DNA of 64,000 bases from an uncultured Phocaeicola sp. (lineage in GTDB: Bacteria; Bacteroidota; Bacteroidia; Bacteroidales; Bacteroidaceae): NCBI GenBank assembly GCA_944320855.1, contig CALUJF010000001.1, positions 62,001 to 126,000 of the forward strand, written 5' to 3'. Of the stretch, positions 29,734 through 38,113 are shown piece after piece (within the stretch, counting starts at the first letter, position 1; each line of letters opens with the position of its first letter). The notes under the pieces are model-generated. The model was given only the letters and a program-made list of their open reading frames with translations, was not told where the DNA came from and did not search any database. Both the position numbers and the translations under genes were made by a program.

Positions 29734-30501
29734 ATGATAAGTCCATTAGCATACATACATCCTGAAGCACAGATAGGAGAAAACGTTGAAATAGGCCCGT
29801 TCGTGTACATTGACAAGAACGTTGTAATAGGCGACAATAACATAATAATGCCTAATGCCAACATTCTGTATGGAGCGCGTATCGGTAACAACAACAGAAT
29901 TTTCCCTGGTGCTGTGATTGGAGCTGTTCCACAGGATTTGAAATTTAAAGGTGAAGAAACTACTGCCGAGGTAGGCGACAACAACACTATCAGAGAGAAC
30001 GTTACAATTAACCGCGGTACGGCTGCAAAAGGCAAGACTGTGGTTGGAAGCAACAACCTGCTCATGGAAGGTGTACACGTGGCACACGATGCTATCATAG
30101 GTAACGGATGTATCATCGGTAACTCCACTAAATTTGCAGGTGAGATTATAATAGACGACTACTCTATTATCAGTGCAAGCGTACTTATGCATCAGTTCTG
30201 CCGTGTAGGTGGTTACGGAATGATTCAGGGCGGAAGCCGTTTCAGCAAGGATATTCCTCCGTTCATCATTGCAGGTAGAGATCCTATCGCGTATTGTGGT
30301 ATCAACATTGTAGGCCTTAGAAGAAGAGGTTTCTCAAATGAACTGATTGAGAATATTCACAATGCTTACAGAATTATCTACAATAGCGGTAAGAACACTG
30401 CTGAAGCGCTTGAACAGGTTAAACAGGAGGTTCCTATGAGTCCGGAGATAGAATATATTATCTCTTTCATAGAAAATTCTCAAAGAGGCATTATAAGATA
30501 A
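29734..30501 (+). CDS. lpxA: UDP-N-acetylglucosamine O-acyltransferase
   Basis: The 255-residue hexapeptide-repeat protein (AQIGENVEIGPFVYIDKNVVIGDNN) has the LpxA catalytic His region LLMEGVHVAHDAIIGN, GGSRFSKDIPPF, and the C-terminal helical domain. It catalyses the first step of lipid A synthesis. It is placed 4 bp after lpxC/fabZ and is surely co-transcribed. Confidence 0.96.
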   Translation: MISPLAYIHPEAQIGENVEIGPFVYIDKNVVIGDNNIIMPNANILYGARIGNNNRIFPGAVIGAVPQDLKFKGEETTAEVGDNNTIRENVTINRGTAAKGKTVVGSNNLLMEGVHVAHDAIIGNGCIIGNSTKFAGEIIIDDYSIISASVLMHQFCRVGGYGMIQGGSRFSKDIPPFIIAGRDPIAYCGINIVGLRRRGFSNELIENIHNAYRIIYNSGKNTAEALEQVKQEVPMSPEIEYIISFIENSQRGIIR

Positions 30502-30548
30502 TCATTTTTTGTATATTTACAAAATAAAGATTTAACACTATAATTAAG

Positions 30549-31100
30549 ATGGTTTACAAATTCAGACTCATATCAGACGAAGTCGATAACTTCTTAAGAG
30601 AAATAAAAATCGACTCAGATGCTTCATTCTATGACTTGCATGAAGCAATCCTTAAATGTACAGGTTATAAAGATGACCAGATGACTTCATTCTTTATATG
30701 TGATGACGACTGGGAAAAGGAAACGGAAATCACTCTTGAGGATATGGGTACAAGCAGTTCTGATGAGGATATATATATAATGAAAGATACTCCGCTGAGC
30801 GAACTTCTTGAAGATGAGAAACAGAAGCTGATTTATGTTTTCGACCCATTGGCTGAAAGAATATTCTTCATCGAACTGTCGGAAATAATAACAGGTCAGG
30901 ATTTGAAACATGCCATTTGTTCACGACAGGAAGGGGATGCTCCGCAGCAGACTATTGATTTCGATGAACAGCTGAATACAAGCCAGTCGCTTGACCTCGG
31001 AGAAAACTTCTACGGTGACGAAGACTACGACATGGAAGATTTCGATATGGACGGATTCGACATGACAGAAGGTAATCCTTACGATGACGACAAATATTAA
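30549..31100 (+). CDS. pRiA4b ORF-3-like protein of unknown function
   Basis: The 183-residue protein starts with a pRiA4b ORF-3-type fold (VYKFRLISDEVDNFLREIKI; ASFYDLHEAILKCTGY; FFICDDDWEKETEITL) and ends in a very acidic, Asp/Glu/Met-rich tail (DYDMEDFDMDGFDMTEGNPYDDD). No enzymatic motif is seen. It follows lpxA after 47 bp and precedes miaA, with a terminator in between, so it may be the last gene of the lipid A transcript. The name of the fold comes from a plasmid gene, but nothing here looks mobile. Confidence 0.75.
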   Translation: MVYKFRLISDEVDNFLREIKIDSDASFYDLHEAILKCTGYKDDQMTSFFICDDDWEKETEITLEDMGTSSSDEDIYIMKDTPLSELLEDEKQKLIYVFDPLAERIFFIELSEIITGQDLKHAICSRQEGDAPQQTIDFDEQLNTSQSLDLGENFYGDEDYDMEDFDMDGFDMTEGNPYDDDKY

Positions 31101-31123
31101 TAATAATATTGACTGAACAACGA

Positions 31124-31180
31124 AGCGAAGAATACGGCTTCAACGAAAATGTTGATTAATCCGTTATTCTTCGCTTTCTT
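31124..31180 (+). terminator. Terminator between the ORF-3-like gene and miaA
   Basis: AGCGAAGAATA-CGG (from 31124) pairs with CCG-TTATTCTTCGCT (31161-31175) with one bulge, followed by TTTCTT. It ends only about 15 bp before miaA. Confidence 0.7.
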
Positions 31181-31194
31181 AATTTATATATCTG

Positions 31195-32106
31195 ATGAAC
31201 AGCAAAAAGACTCTCATAGTACTGATAGGACCGACAGGGGTAGGAAAAACAGACCTCAGCATAAAAATAGCCGAGAAATATAACTCACCTATTATTTCTG
31301 CCGACTCCAGACAGTTGTACTCCGAACTGAAAATCGGTACGGCTGCACCTGCAGAAGAATACCTGAAAAGGGTGAAACATTATTTCGTGGGTACACTGAA
31401 GCTGACTGACTATTACAGTGCCGCACAATATGAGAGTGATGTCATCAGTCTGCTTGAGGAGCTTTTCAAGGAGAACGATACAATACTTCTGACCGGTGGC
31501 TCGATGATGTATATTGATGCTATCTGTAAGGGCATAGACGATATTCCTACAGTAGACAACGACACACGACAGATGATGATGGAGAAATACGAGAAAGAAG
31601 GTCTTGAAAGATTGTGCGCAGAACTGAAACTCCTTGATCCGGAGTATTACTCCATCGTCGACCTGAAGAATCCGAAAAGGGTAATACACGCACTGGAGAT
31701 ATGCTACATGACCGGAAAGACTTATACTTCCTTCAGAACCGGAAACAAGAAACAGAGGCCTTTCAATATCATAAAAATAGGACTGTGCAGAGAAAGGGAA
31801 GAGCTTTATGAGCGTATCAACAGAAGAGTGGATATAATGATAAACGACGGACTGATAGATGAAGTCAAGTCTGTTTATCAATATAGAAACCTTAATTCGC
31901 TAAATACAGTGGGATATAAAGAGATTATCCAGTATCTTGACGGCAACTGTACGTTAGACTTTGCTATAGAGAAAATAAAGCAGAACTCACGCATTTATTC
32001 CAGAAAGCAGATGACGTGGTTCAAAAGGGATAATGAAATCACATGGTTCCATCCGGACAATGAAGAGGAAATCATGAATTTCATTGAAACGAAAAAAGAG
32101 AAATGA
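31195..32106 (+). CDS. miaA: tRNA dimethylallyltransferase
   Basis: A P-loop ([13 protein letters not shown]) and the substrate-contacting [19 protein letters not shown] are followed by [12 protein letters not shown] and the C-terminal [14 protein letters not shown] and [12 protein letters not shown]. The enzyme adds a dimethylallyl group to A37 of tRNAs reading UNN codons. The length of 303 is typical. A second A37-modifying gene (mtaB) lies 1 kb away on the opposite strand. Confidence 0.96.
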   Translation: MNSKKTLIVLIGPTGVGKTDLSIKIAEKYNSPIISADSRQLYSELKIGTAAPAEEYLKRVKHYFVGTLKLTDYYSAAQYESDVISLLEELFKENDTILLTGGSMMYIDAICKGIDDIPTVDNDTRQMMMEKYEKEGLERLCAELKLLDPEYYSIVDLKNPKRVIHALEICYMTGKTYTSFRTGNKKQRPFNIIKIGLCREREELYERINRRVDIMINDGLIDEVKSVYQYRNLNSLNTVGYKEIIQYLDGNCTLDFAIEKIKQNSRIYSRKQMTWFKRDNEITWFHPDNEEEIMNFIETKKEK

Positions 32107-32120
32107 TATAAAAAAAGTAG

Positions 32121-32162
32121 CGGAAAGACTACTTCACAAGACGTGAATAGGTAGTCTTTCCG
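32121..32162. terminator. Bidirectional terminator between miaA and the GT2 gene
   Basis: Perfect 12-bp arms CGGAAAGACTAC (32121-32132) and its complement (32151-32162), with an internal TTCAC/GTGAA stem. The hairpin contains the stop codon of the GT2 gene. A-rich and T-rich flanks serve both directions. Confidence 0.8.
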
Positions 32163-33151
32163 AATATTTTTGATTGCAATATTAATGAGAAATCATATCT
32201 GGATTTCAACTTCTTCTGCCTGGCCTGTCTAAGATTTTCATCTCTCAAAGATTTGAAATCCTTACGCATGGATGAATAGTCCTTCCGGGCCTTAACAACT
32301 GCAGATGCATTTGAAAAATCAAATTTCAAGATGTAGAAAACTACTGCAAGATAATCGAGGAAACAACGTACTATCATCACTTTTCGCAATTCATTTGAAG
32401 GAAGATTCTTGTATATCATCAACAGGTTATTACGGAAATTAAGGTATGTCTTTTTCGGATTTTCTTTTTTAAGCGTCGCTCCACCTACGTGATAGACTTT
32501 ACTTTCAGGAATACACACCAGACGGTATCCCCTACTCAACAAACGCCAGCAAAGGTCTATTTCCTCCATATGGGCAAAGAACTTGGGGTCAAGTCCTCCA
32601 ACCGCAACATATACATCGCGCCTGACGAACATGGCAGCTCCTGATGCCCAGAAAATGTCTGCAGGTGTATCGTATTGGCCATTGTCTGTTTCGAGAGAAT
32701 CAAAGACTCTTCCACGGCAGAATGGATAGCCATATTTATCGATATAACCTCCGGAGGCTCCTGCATACTCGAATTTTTTCTTGTCATGGTAACTGAGTAT
32801 CTTCGGCTGGCAGGCAGCAACATCTTTATGAGATTCCATATATGACAGAATCGGTTCTATCCAGCCTTCTGTAACCTCGACATCGCTGTTAAGCAGAACG
32901 ACATATTCGGTATCAACATTGTCCATAACTTTGTTATACCCTTCGGCAAAACCATAATTCTCTTTAAAGGGTATCAATCTGACTGATGGAAACTCATCAC
33001 GGACTATATCTACGGAATTATCTGTGGAACCGTTATCTGCCACACAAACTTCTGCCAATTCCGGATTTGTGTATTTAACAACTGAAGGCAGAAATGTTCT
33101 CAACATTTCCACCCCATTCCAGTTTAATATTACAACAGATACTTTTCTCAT
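32129..33151 (-). CDS. Family 2 glycosyltransferase
   Basis: The ATG at 33151 is chosen because the GT-A fold begins at once (KVSVVILNWNGVEMLRTFLPSV); the frame extends only to a TTG at 33181. The NDP-sugar-binding ADNGSTDNS and the DxD-like VVLLNSDVEV are present, with SGAAMFVRRDVY and the ED-like AHMEEIDLCWRLLSRGYR acceptor region. Such rhamnosyl- or mannosyl-type transferases build surface polysaccharide, but the donor cannot be read from the sequence. It follows mtaB by 22 bp, and the pair is common in Bacteroides. Confidence 0.9.
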   Translation of the reverse strand: MRKVSVVILNWNGVEMLRTFLPSVVKYTNPELAEVCVADNGSTDNSVDIVRDEFPSVRLIPFKENYGFAEGYNKVMDNVDTEYVVLLNSDVEVTEGWIEPILSYMESHKDVAACQPKILSYHDKKKFEYAGASGGYIDKYGYPFCRGRVFDSLETDNGQYDTPADIFWASGAAMFVRRDVYVAVGGLDPKFFAHMEEIDLCWRLLSRGYRLVCIPESKVYHVGGATLKKENPKKTYLNFRNNLLMIYKNLPSNELRKVMIVRCFLDYLAVVFYILKFDFSNASAVVKARKDYSSMRKDFKSLRDENLRQARQKKLKSRYDFSLILQSKIFGKTTYSRLVK

Positions 33152-33173
33152 AAGAGATACATTAAGACTATGA

Positions 33174-34493
33174 TTACTCAAGAACTTCCGACATCAAGGA
33201 CTCACCGTCGGCTGAGAAATCTCCAAGTCTGACTTTTATTAATTGATTGTCCGTAGCTTTAGCACTGTCGAGTTCTACCCTAATATAATTATCCGTAAAT
33301 CCATGCATAGGCATTCCAGGTTTGGAATGTTCTGCAAGAACTACAGCTTCAGTTCCTTTATGTCGCGCATAGAATTCCTTTAGTTTCAATTCAGAAAGTT
33401 CAAGCAGACGCTGACTTCTGGCATGTTTTTCTTCAGGCGAAACAACATAATCTATCTTCAAAGCCTGAGTTCCCGGACGCTCTGAGTAACTGAATACATG
33501 AAGCTGCGTTACATCAAGCGATTTGATAAAATTGTAGGCAGATTCAAAATATTCAGGTGTTTCTCCGCGTGTACCTACAATTACATCCACCCCAATAAAA
33601 GCATCAGGCATGAGCTGCTTGATTTTTCTTATTTTTGAGGCAAACAACTCTGTGTCATATCGTCTGCGCATCAGTTTCAATACCTCATCACTGCCAGACT
33701 GCAAAGGGATATGGAAATGAGGCATGAATCTCTTGGAAGTGGAAACAAATTCTATTATTTCGTCCGTCAACAAATTAGGCTCTATAGAAGATATCCTATA
33801 TCTCTCGATGCCTTCTACATTGTCCAACTCCTTAATCAGGTCAAAGAAAGTTTCACCAGTAGTCTTACCGAAATCGCCGATATTTACTCCTGTAAGGACA
33901 ATTTCCTTTCCCCCTTCTGCTGCTACTTCTTTTGCCTGCTGAACAAGGTCTGAAATACTTCCGTTTCTACTCCTACCCCTCGCAAAAGGTATTGTGCAAT
34001 ACGAACAGAAATAGTCACATCCGTCCTGGACTTTCAAGAAATATCTTGTACGGTCTCCACGCGAGCATGATGGAGAAAACTTTCGTATATCTTTTGTTGC
34101 CGTAGTGATAGCCTCACCGTGTGCAGACTTTTCGAGTGTAACCAAATACTTCATCAGGTCACCTTTCTGTTCCGCTCCCAATACCAAATCCACTCCTTCT
34201 ATATCGGCAACAGTGTCCGGCTTGAGCTGTGCATAACAGCCTGTCACTATAACATAAGCTCCGGGATGAGCCTTAACTAATTTATGAATGGCCTGACGAC
34301 ACTTTTTATCGGCTACTTCAGTAACCGAGCATGTATTTACAACTATGATATCAGCTTTTTCTCCTTTTCTTACAGTTCTAATTCCTGCATCCTTAAGAGT
34401 TTTTCCTATTGTAGAGGTTTCTGCAAAATTCAGTTTACAACCTAATGTGTAATAAACAGCTTTTTTATCCTGAAAAACAGTAGTATCAATCAT
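33174..34493 (-). CDS. mtaB: tRNA t6A37 methylthiotransferase
   Basis: The protein is a radical SAM methylthiotransferase with an N-terminal UPF0004 domain (YYTLGCKLNFAETS; NTCSVTEVADKKCRQAI; VTGCYAQLKP), the radical SAM cluster motif in GCDYFCSYCTIPFARGRSR, and a C-terminal TRAM domain (GTEAVVLAEH...DNYIRVEL). The two Fe-S clusters are bound by the Cys residues in these motifs. The GCKLN start and overall pattern fit MtaB, which makes ms2t6A, rather than MiaB or RimO. Confidence 0.93.
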   Translation of the reverse strand: MIDTTVFQDKKAVYYTLGCKLNFAETSTIGKTLKDAGIRTVRKGEKADIIVVNTCSVTEVADKKCRQAIHKLVKAHPGAYVIVTGCYAQLKPDTVADIEGVDLVLGAEQKGDLMKYLVTLEKSAHGEAITTATKDIRKFSPSCSRGDRTRYFLKVQDGCDYFCSYCTIPFARGRSRNGSISDLVQQAKEVAAEGGKEIVLTGVNIGDFGKTTGETFFDLIKELDNVEGIERYRISSIEPNLLTDEIIEFVSTSKRFMPHFHIPLQSGSDEVLKLMRRRYDTELFASKIRKIKQLMPDAFIGVDVIVGTRGETPEYFESAYNFIKSLDVTQLHVFSYSERPGTQALKIDYVVSPEEKHARSQRLLELSELKLKEFYARHKGTEAVVLAEHSKPGMPMHGFTDNYIRVELDSAKATDNQLIKVRLGDFSADGESLMSEVLE

Positions 34494-34680
34494 ATAAACA
34501 AATTATTTTGTGCAAAGTTACTCATAATTTCGATATTTATAAGAACGGCTGAAGCAATAGCAGTGTCTAAATGTAAAAAAAATGGAAAAGCAAACAAGTT
34601 AAAAAAGATAAAATAGGCTGTAAAACATATTTTTTCGCAAAATTCTTGCCTAAAAAAGAACAACGTATTAAAAAACTATA

Positions 34681-34689
34681 TATCTTTGC
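34681..34689 (+). promoter_or_regulatory. -7 element for the cysteine-rich lipoprotein
   Basis: TATCTTTGC matches TAnnTTTGC and lies 55 bp upstream of the start codon. No good TTTG is visible at the usual -33 distance. The rest of the 250-bp gap 34494-34743 shows nothing else. Confidence 0.6.
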
Positions 34690-34743
34690 ATCGTCAATTA
34701 AGATAACAACATAAGTATTACAGAATTTTAAAAGCAAAAAGAG

Positions 34744-34956
34744 ATGAAAAAGTTAGTATTTTTATTCGTTGCATTCGTTGCAGTATCTTTCGCATCATGT
34801 GGTGGTAACAAAAATGCAAATGCAGAATCTACAGAAGCTGTTGTAGTAGAAGAAGCTACTCCTGCTTGTGATTCAGTTAAAGCTTGCTGCGATTCAGTTG
34901 CTTGCGACTCAGTTGCTTGTGACTCAGCTAAAGCTTGCTGCGACAAAGCTGAATAA
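34744..34956 (+). CDS. Small cysteine-rich lipoprotein with CDSV/ACC repeats
   Basis: The 70-residue protein has a lipoprotein signal (VSFASC, Cys19), a 20-residue acidic linker, and a tail made of short repeats (ACDSVKACC, DSVACDSVACDSAKACC) with seven cysteines besides the lipidated one. Similar tiny Cys-rich lipoproteins occur in Bacteroides, but I know no assigned function. The CC pairs could bind metal or form disulfides. It has its own promoter and terminator, so it is a single-gene unit. The repeats are visible in the DNA too, which invites copy-number change. It is a real gene rather than the opposite-strand frame over the same bases, which lacks both a start context and a family. Confidence 0.85.
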   Translation: MKKLVFLFVAFVAVSFASCGGNKNANAESTEAVVVEEATPACDSVKACCDSVACDSVACDSAKACCDKAE

Positions 34957-34987
34957 TTATCAGTAGAATCTGATTAGGTAAAAAGCT

Positions 34988-35024
34988 AAAGTCTGTGGAT
35001 AACAAATTCCTACAGGCTTTTTTT
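34988..35024 (+). terminator. Terminator after the cysteine-rich lipoprotein gene
   Basis: AAAGTCTGTGG pairs with CCTACAGGCTTT (with G:T pairs), followed by seven Ts ending at 35024. Confidence 0.75.
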
Positions 35025-35190
35025 GTGCCCTTACGTTTCGTAATACTAAAGGAAAACAGAACAAAGGAGACCTCCCAAAAAGAAATCTATAAATACACTG
35101 AATTGAATTATCGGAAATCATTAATCTGAAGTACGATAAATAAACGATAAGAAGGAATCTTCTAAAACGAAGTCCCATTCATATACATAA

Positions 35191-35221
35191 AAAAATCCCC
35201 CTTTTAATGAAGGAGGATTTT
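35191..35221 (-). terminator. Terminator of the rpsF-rpsR-rplI operon
   Basis: AAAATCC-CCCTT and AAGGAGGATTTT form a stem around TTAATG, 22 bp after the rplI stop, with an A/T run on the exit side. Confidence 0.8.
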
Positions 35222-35242
35222 AGTATATTTGAGTATCAAACA

Positions 35243-35692
35243 TTAAGCTTCTTCAGCTACAACTTCGAAAGGAATTTCTACAGAAACTTCCTTGTGAAGC
35301 TTAACTACAGCTTTGTAGTTACCAACTTCCTTAACTGAATCCTTAACAACGATAATCTTACGATCGATGTTGTGACCCAATTTAGCAAGTTCTTCAGCAA
35401 TCTGAATGTTACCTACTGAACCGTAGATAGCACCAGTTGCGCTAACTTTAGTAGCGATAGTCAAAGAAACACCCTTCAATGATTCAGCTACTGCTTCAGC
35501 ATCTTTCTTAATCTTTTCCAATTTGTGAGCACGCTGTTTCAACTCTTCAGCCAACATTTTCTTTGCTGCTGGTGATGCGATAACTGCTTTGCCAGTCGGA
35601 ATAAGATAGTTACGACCATAACCAGACTTAACAGTTACAATATCGTTCTTGTAACCCAAGTTTAATACGTCTTCTTTCAATATAATTTCCAT
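35243..35692 (-). CDS. rplI: 50S ribosomal protein L9
   Basis: The protein starts with the L9 signature (MEIILKEDVLNLGYKNDIVTVKSGYGRNYLIP), followed by the long connecting helix (KKMLAEELKQRAHKLEKI) and the C-terminal domain (GAIYGSVGNIQIAEEL). Its 149 residues are normal. It is the last gene of the three-gene ribosomal operon. Confidence 0.98.
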   Translation of the reverse strand: MEIILKEDVLNLGYKNDIVTVKSGYGRNYLIPTGKAVIASPAAKKMLAEELKQRAHKLEKIKKDAEAVAESLKGVSLTIATKVSATGAIYGSVGNIQIAEELAKLGHNIDRKIIVVKDSVKEVGNYKAVVKLHKEVSVEIPFEVVAEEA

Positions 35693-35709
35693 GCTTATTC
35701 CTCCTTTAA

Positions 35710-35979
35710 TTATTTCATCATATCAGTTACGAAAGGCAATAAAGCCAAATGACGAGCTCTCTTAACAGCCTGTGCAATACGACGCTGATACTTCAATGAA
35801 GTACCTGTAATGCGACGAGGAAGGATTTTACCCTGTTCGTTCAAGAATTTCTTCAAGAATTCAGGATCTTTGTAATCGATATACTTAATACCACTCTTTT
35901 TGAAACGGCAGTATTTTTTCTTCTTAACATCTACTGATGGCGGAGTTAAATATCTGATTTCTGATTGTTGCTGTGCCAT
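35710..35979 (-). CDS. rpsR: 30S ribosomal protein S18
   Basis: The 89-residue basic protein has the S18 core ([52 protein letters not shown], read in parts). S18 pairs with S6 on the 30S platform. The gene lies 2 bp from rpsF and 17 bp from rplI. Confidence 0.98.
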   Translation of the reverse strand: MAQQQSEIRYLTPPSVDVKKKKYCRFKKSGIKYIDYKDPEFLKKFLNEQGKILPRRITGTSLKYQRRIAQAVKRARHLALLPFVTDMMK

Positions 35980-35981
35980 GA

Positions 35982-36329
35982 TTAATTTTCCTCCTTTTTA
36001 GTTGATTTAACATTTCTTCTCTTAGCAGCATATTCTGCAGCATACTTGTCCATCTTGAAAGTCAAGAAACGGATAACTCTTTCGTCACGACGGTAGTTAA
36101 CTTCAAGCTTTTCGATTACAGTTGGTTCAGCTTTAAACTCAATCAACTGATAGAAACCTGTAGATTTCTTCTGAATTGGGTAAGCCAATTTCTTCAATCC
36201 CCAGTTTTCTTCATTGATGATCTCAGCACCTTCCTGAGTAAGGATTGCTTTGAACTTCTCTACCGTTTCCTTCATCTGAGCTTCAGACAAAACGGGAGTT
36301 AAAATGAAAACGGTTTCGTATTGATTCAT
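35982..36329 (-). CDS. rpsF: 30S ribosomal protein S6
   Basis: It begins [18 protein letters not shown], the S6 ferredoxin-like fold, with [22 protein letters not shown] and [19 protein letters not shown]. The 115 residues end in a Lys-rich tail. It is the first gene of the operon, 46 bp from the -7 element of a consensus promoter. Confidence 0.98.
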   Translation of the reverse strand: MNQYETVFILTPVLSEAQMKETVEKFKAILTQEGAEIINEENWGLKKLAYPIQKKSTGFYQLIEFKAEPTVIEKLEVNYRRDERVIRFLTFKMDKYAAEYAAKRRNVKSTKKEEN

Positions 36330-36374
36330 ACTAATTCGTTAATTAAATTATTAATAAAAAATTTCAATCGCGGC

Positions 36375-36406
36375 GCAAAGGTACAACTTTTTATCTAATA
36401 TACAAA
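36375..36406 (-). promoter_or_regulatory. Consensus promoter of the rpsF operon
   Basis: On the minus strand TTTG (36406-36403) is followed after 19 bases by TACCTTTGC (36383-36375), a full match to the Bacteroides primary-sigma consensus and the clearest in the window. Confidence 0.88.
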
Positions 36407-36543
36407 CATTTAAGCTACTTTTCTTCATTTTTACGGCATTATATCACTTTAGCCATCCGGATACTATATCTGTTCATTACTTATTATGTATGATTTAAAT
36501 ATTAAAAAGAGTTCCATCACAATAGAATTACAGACAAATATAG

Positions 36544-36552
36544 TATCTTTGC
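36544..36552 (+). promoter_or_regulatory. -7 element that fixes the MarR start
   Basis: TATCTTTGC lies 24 bp before the ATG at 36576. Because it sits inside the upstream extension of the reading frame, longer start choices are unlikely. Confidence 0.65.
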
Positions 36553-36575
36553 ATAGTTGTATAAACAATAATTAT

Positions 36576-37022
36576 ATGATAGAACAATTCAATTTTGACA
36601 TCCAGCTAATTTTCGCCATACTAAACGGAAAAGTTTCTGCTGCCATAAACCGGAAACTGATAAGAAATTTCAGAATGAACGGCCTGGACATCACTCCTGA
36701 GCAATGGACAGTACTGATTTTTCTATGGGAAAAGGACGGAGTGACACAACAGGAGCTATGCAACGCCACGTTCAAGGACAAACCGAGCATGACGCGACTT
36801 ATCGACAATATGGAGAAACAGCATCTTGTAGTGCGCATATCAGACAAGAAGGACAGGAGAACAAACCTTATCCACCTGACCAAAGACGGCAAGCAGCTTG
36901 AAGACAAGGCAAGAATGGTAGCAAACCTTACTCTGAAGGAGGCTCTGAAAGGCTTGACACTGGAAGAGTTAAGCATCAGCCAGGAGGTATTGCGCAAAAT
37001 CTTCACAAACACGAAAGATTAA
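36576..37022 (+). CDS. MarR-family transcriptional regulator
   Basis: The 148-residue protein has the MarR winged-helix layout: ITPEQWTVLIFLWEKDGVTQQELC, the recognition region FKDKPSMTRLIDNMEKQHLVVR, and the wing ISDKKDRRTNLIHLT, between helices for dimerisation. Members bind palindromic operators and often control stress or efflux genes. The start at 36576 is set by the promoter just before it. Downstream lies a small membrane protein gene behind a palindrome (37076-37089), a possible target. Confidence 0.92.
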   Translation: MIEQFNFDIQLIFAILNGKVSAAINRKLIRNFRMNGLDITPEQWTVLIFLWEKDGVTQQELCNATFKDKPSMTRLIDNMEKQHLVVRISDKKDRRTNLIHLTKDGKQLEDKARMVANLTLKEALKGLTLEELSISQEVLRKIFTNTKD

Positions 37023-37075
37023 CCATACAAGAAAAGCATGATAATACACGAATTTCGTTTTTTTTCATAAAATAA

Positions 37076-37089
37076 TTTTCACGTGTAAA
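37076..37089. promoter_or_regulatory. Palindromic TTTTCACGTGTAAA, possible operator
   Basis: The sequence is nearly self-complementary around CACGTG. It lies 58 bp before the 58-residue membrane protein gene and 53 bp after the MarR gene. Binding by the MarR protein is only inference. Confidence 0.35.
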
Positions 37090-37147
37090 GAATTATGCTT
37101 TAATTTGTAACCAATAAACGAATAAACCATAAAAATAGAAGACACAC

Positions 37148-37324
37148 ATGAAAAGCTTATTAAAGAATCTGGGAGTAATATTGATTATTATCGGAGCTGT
37201 TGTCCTGATTGCATGCTTTGCAACTGAAAATGTAAACAACAACGCTATTCTGGGTACATCAATGGTTCTTATCATTGCAGGATTAATCAGCTACATCCTG
37301 ATTAACAAACGTATCACTGATTAA
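37148..37324 (+). CDS. 58-residue membrane protein of unknown function
   Basis: The ATG at 37148 opens 58 codons ending TAA at 37324. Two hydrophobic segments are clear (VILIIIGAVVLIACFA and TSMVLIIAGLISYILI), joined by a polar loop rich in Asn, with Lys/Arg at both ends; this is a two-helix hairpin of the inner membrane. The gene is followed 25 bp later by a strong terminator, which supports it being real. It sits between a MarR gene and rprY; I recognise no family. Confidence 0.75.
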   Translation: MKSLLKNLGVILIIIGAVVLIACFATENVNNNAILGTSMVLIIAGLISYILINKRITD

Positions 37325-37348
37325 TGTAAACTACAAATCAGACAAAAT

Positions 37349-37383
37349 AAAAAGAGGTTATCCATAAAAGATAACCTCTTTTT
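37349..37383. terminator. Bidirectional terminator between the small membrane protein gene and rprY
   Basis: AAAAAGAGGTTATC and GATAACCTCTTTTT are perfect arms around CATAAAA, with T-runs in both directions. Confidence 0.9.
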
Positions 37384-37401
37384 ATTTTATATACCCGTCA
37401 A

Positions 37402-38112
37402 TCAAGCATCCTGCTGTTCATCGTCCGGAGTAATCAGTTTATATCCCTTACCGTGGATATTGATAATTTCGATAGATGGGTCTGCCTTAAGGTGCTTACG
37501 CAACTTAGTGATATAAACGTCCATACTTCTTGCATTGAAATAGTTATCGTCAATCCAGATATTCTTCAATGCATAATCTCTCTGAAGTATTTCGTTTGCA
37601 TGAGAGCAAAGCAAAGACAGAAGTTCAGATTCCTTAGTAGTAAGCTTAGTCTGCTTGTCACCGATAGTAAGCAACTGTTTCTGAGTATCGAAAGTAAAGT
37701 TACCGATAGTGTACATAGTGTTTTCCTTCACTTTCTTACCTCTTACACGACGCAAGATAGCCTCGATACGAAGTGTAAGTTCTTCCATGCTGAAAGGCTT
37801 GCTGATATAATCATCGGCTCCAATCTTGAATCCTTCAAGGATATCTTCCTTCATAGTCTTAGCTGTAAGGAAAATCACAGGAACCTCTGAATTGATTTGT
37901 TTGATTTCCTGAATCATAGAGAAACCATCCTTGACAGGCATCATAACGTCTGTCACAATCATATCATATTTTCCTTTCTGATATCCTTTTACACCTTCGT
38001 CACCATTCAGGAACAGGTCAGCCTCATAACCTTTAGCCTGTAAATATTCTCTCAAAAGCATGCCAAGATTCTCGTCATCTTCGCACAATAAAATACGCAT
38101 TCTTTCGTCCAT
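37402..38112 (-). CDS. rprY: OmpR-family response regulator RprY
   Basis: A receiver domain (RILLCEDDENLGMLLREYL; phospho-acceptor Asp in MIVTDVMMPVKDG; Lys in YISKPFSMEEL) is followed by an OmpR-type winged helix (KLTTKESELLSLLCSHANE; ARSMDVYITKLRKHL; IINIHGKGYKLI). The ATG at 38112 is chosen since it falls 1 bp after the stop of the kinase gene. The sequence closely fits RprY of Bacteroides, the partner of RprX. Confidence 0.93.
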   Translation of the reverse strand: MDERMRILLCEDDENLGMLLREYLQAKGYEADLFLNGDEGVKGYQKGKYDMIVTDVMMPVKDGFSMIQEIKQINSEVPVIFLTAKTMKEDILEGFKIGADDYISKPFSMEELTLRIEAILRRVRGKKVKENTMYTIGNFTFDTQKQLLTIGDKQTKLTTKESELLSLLCSHANEILQRDYALKNIWIDDNYFNARSMDVYITKLRKHLKADPSIEIINIHGKGYKLITPDDEQQDA

Positions 38113-38113
38113 A

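Noticed and set aside
30549-31100. Mobile-element origin of the ORF-3-like gene
   Set aside because: No inverted repeats, transposase or composition break is seen around it.
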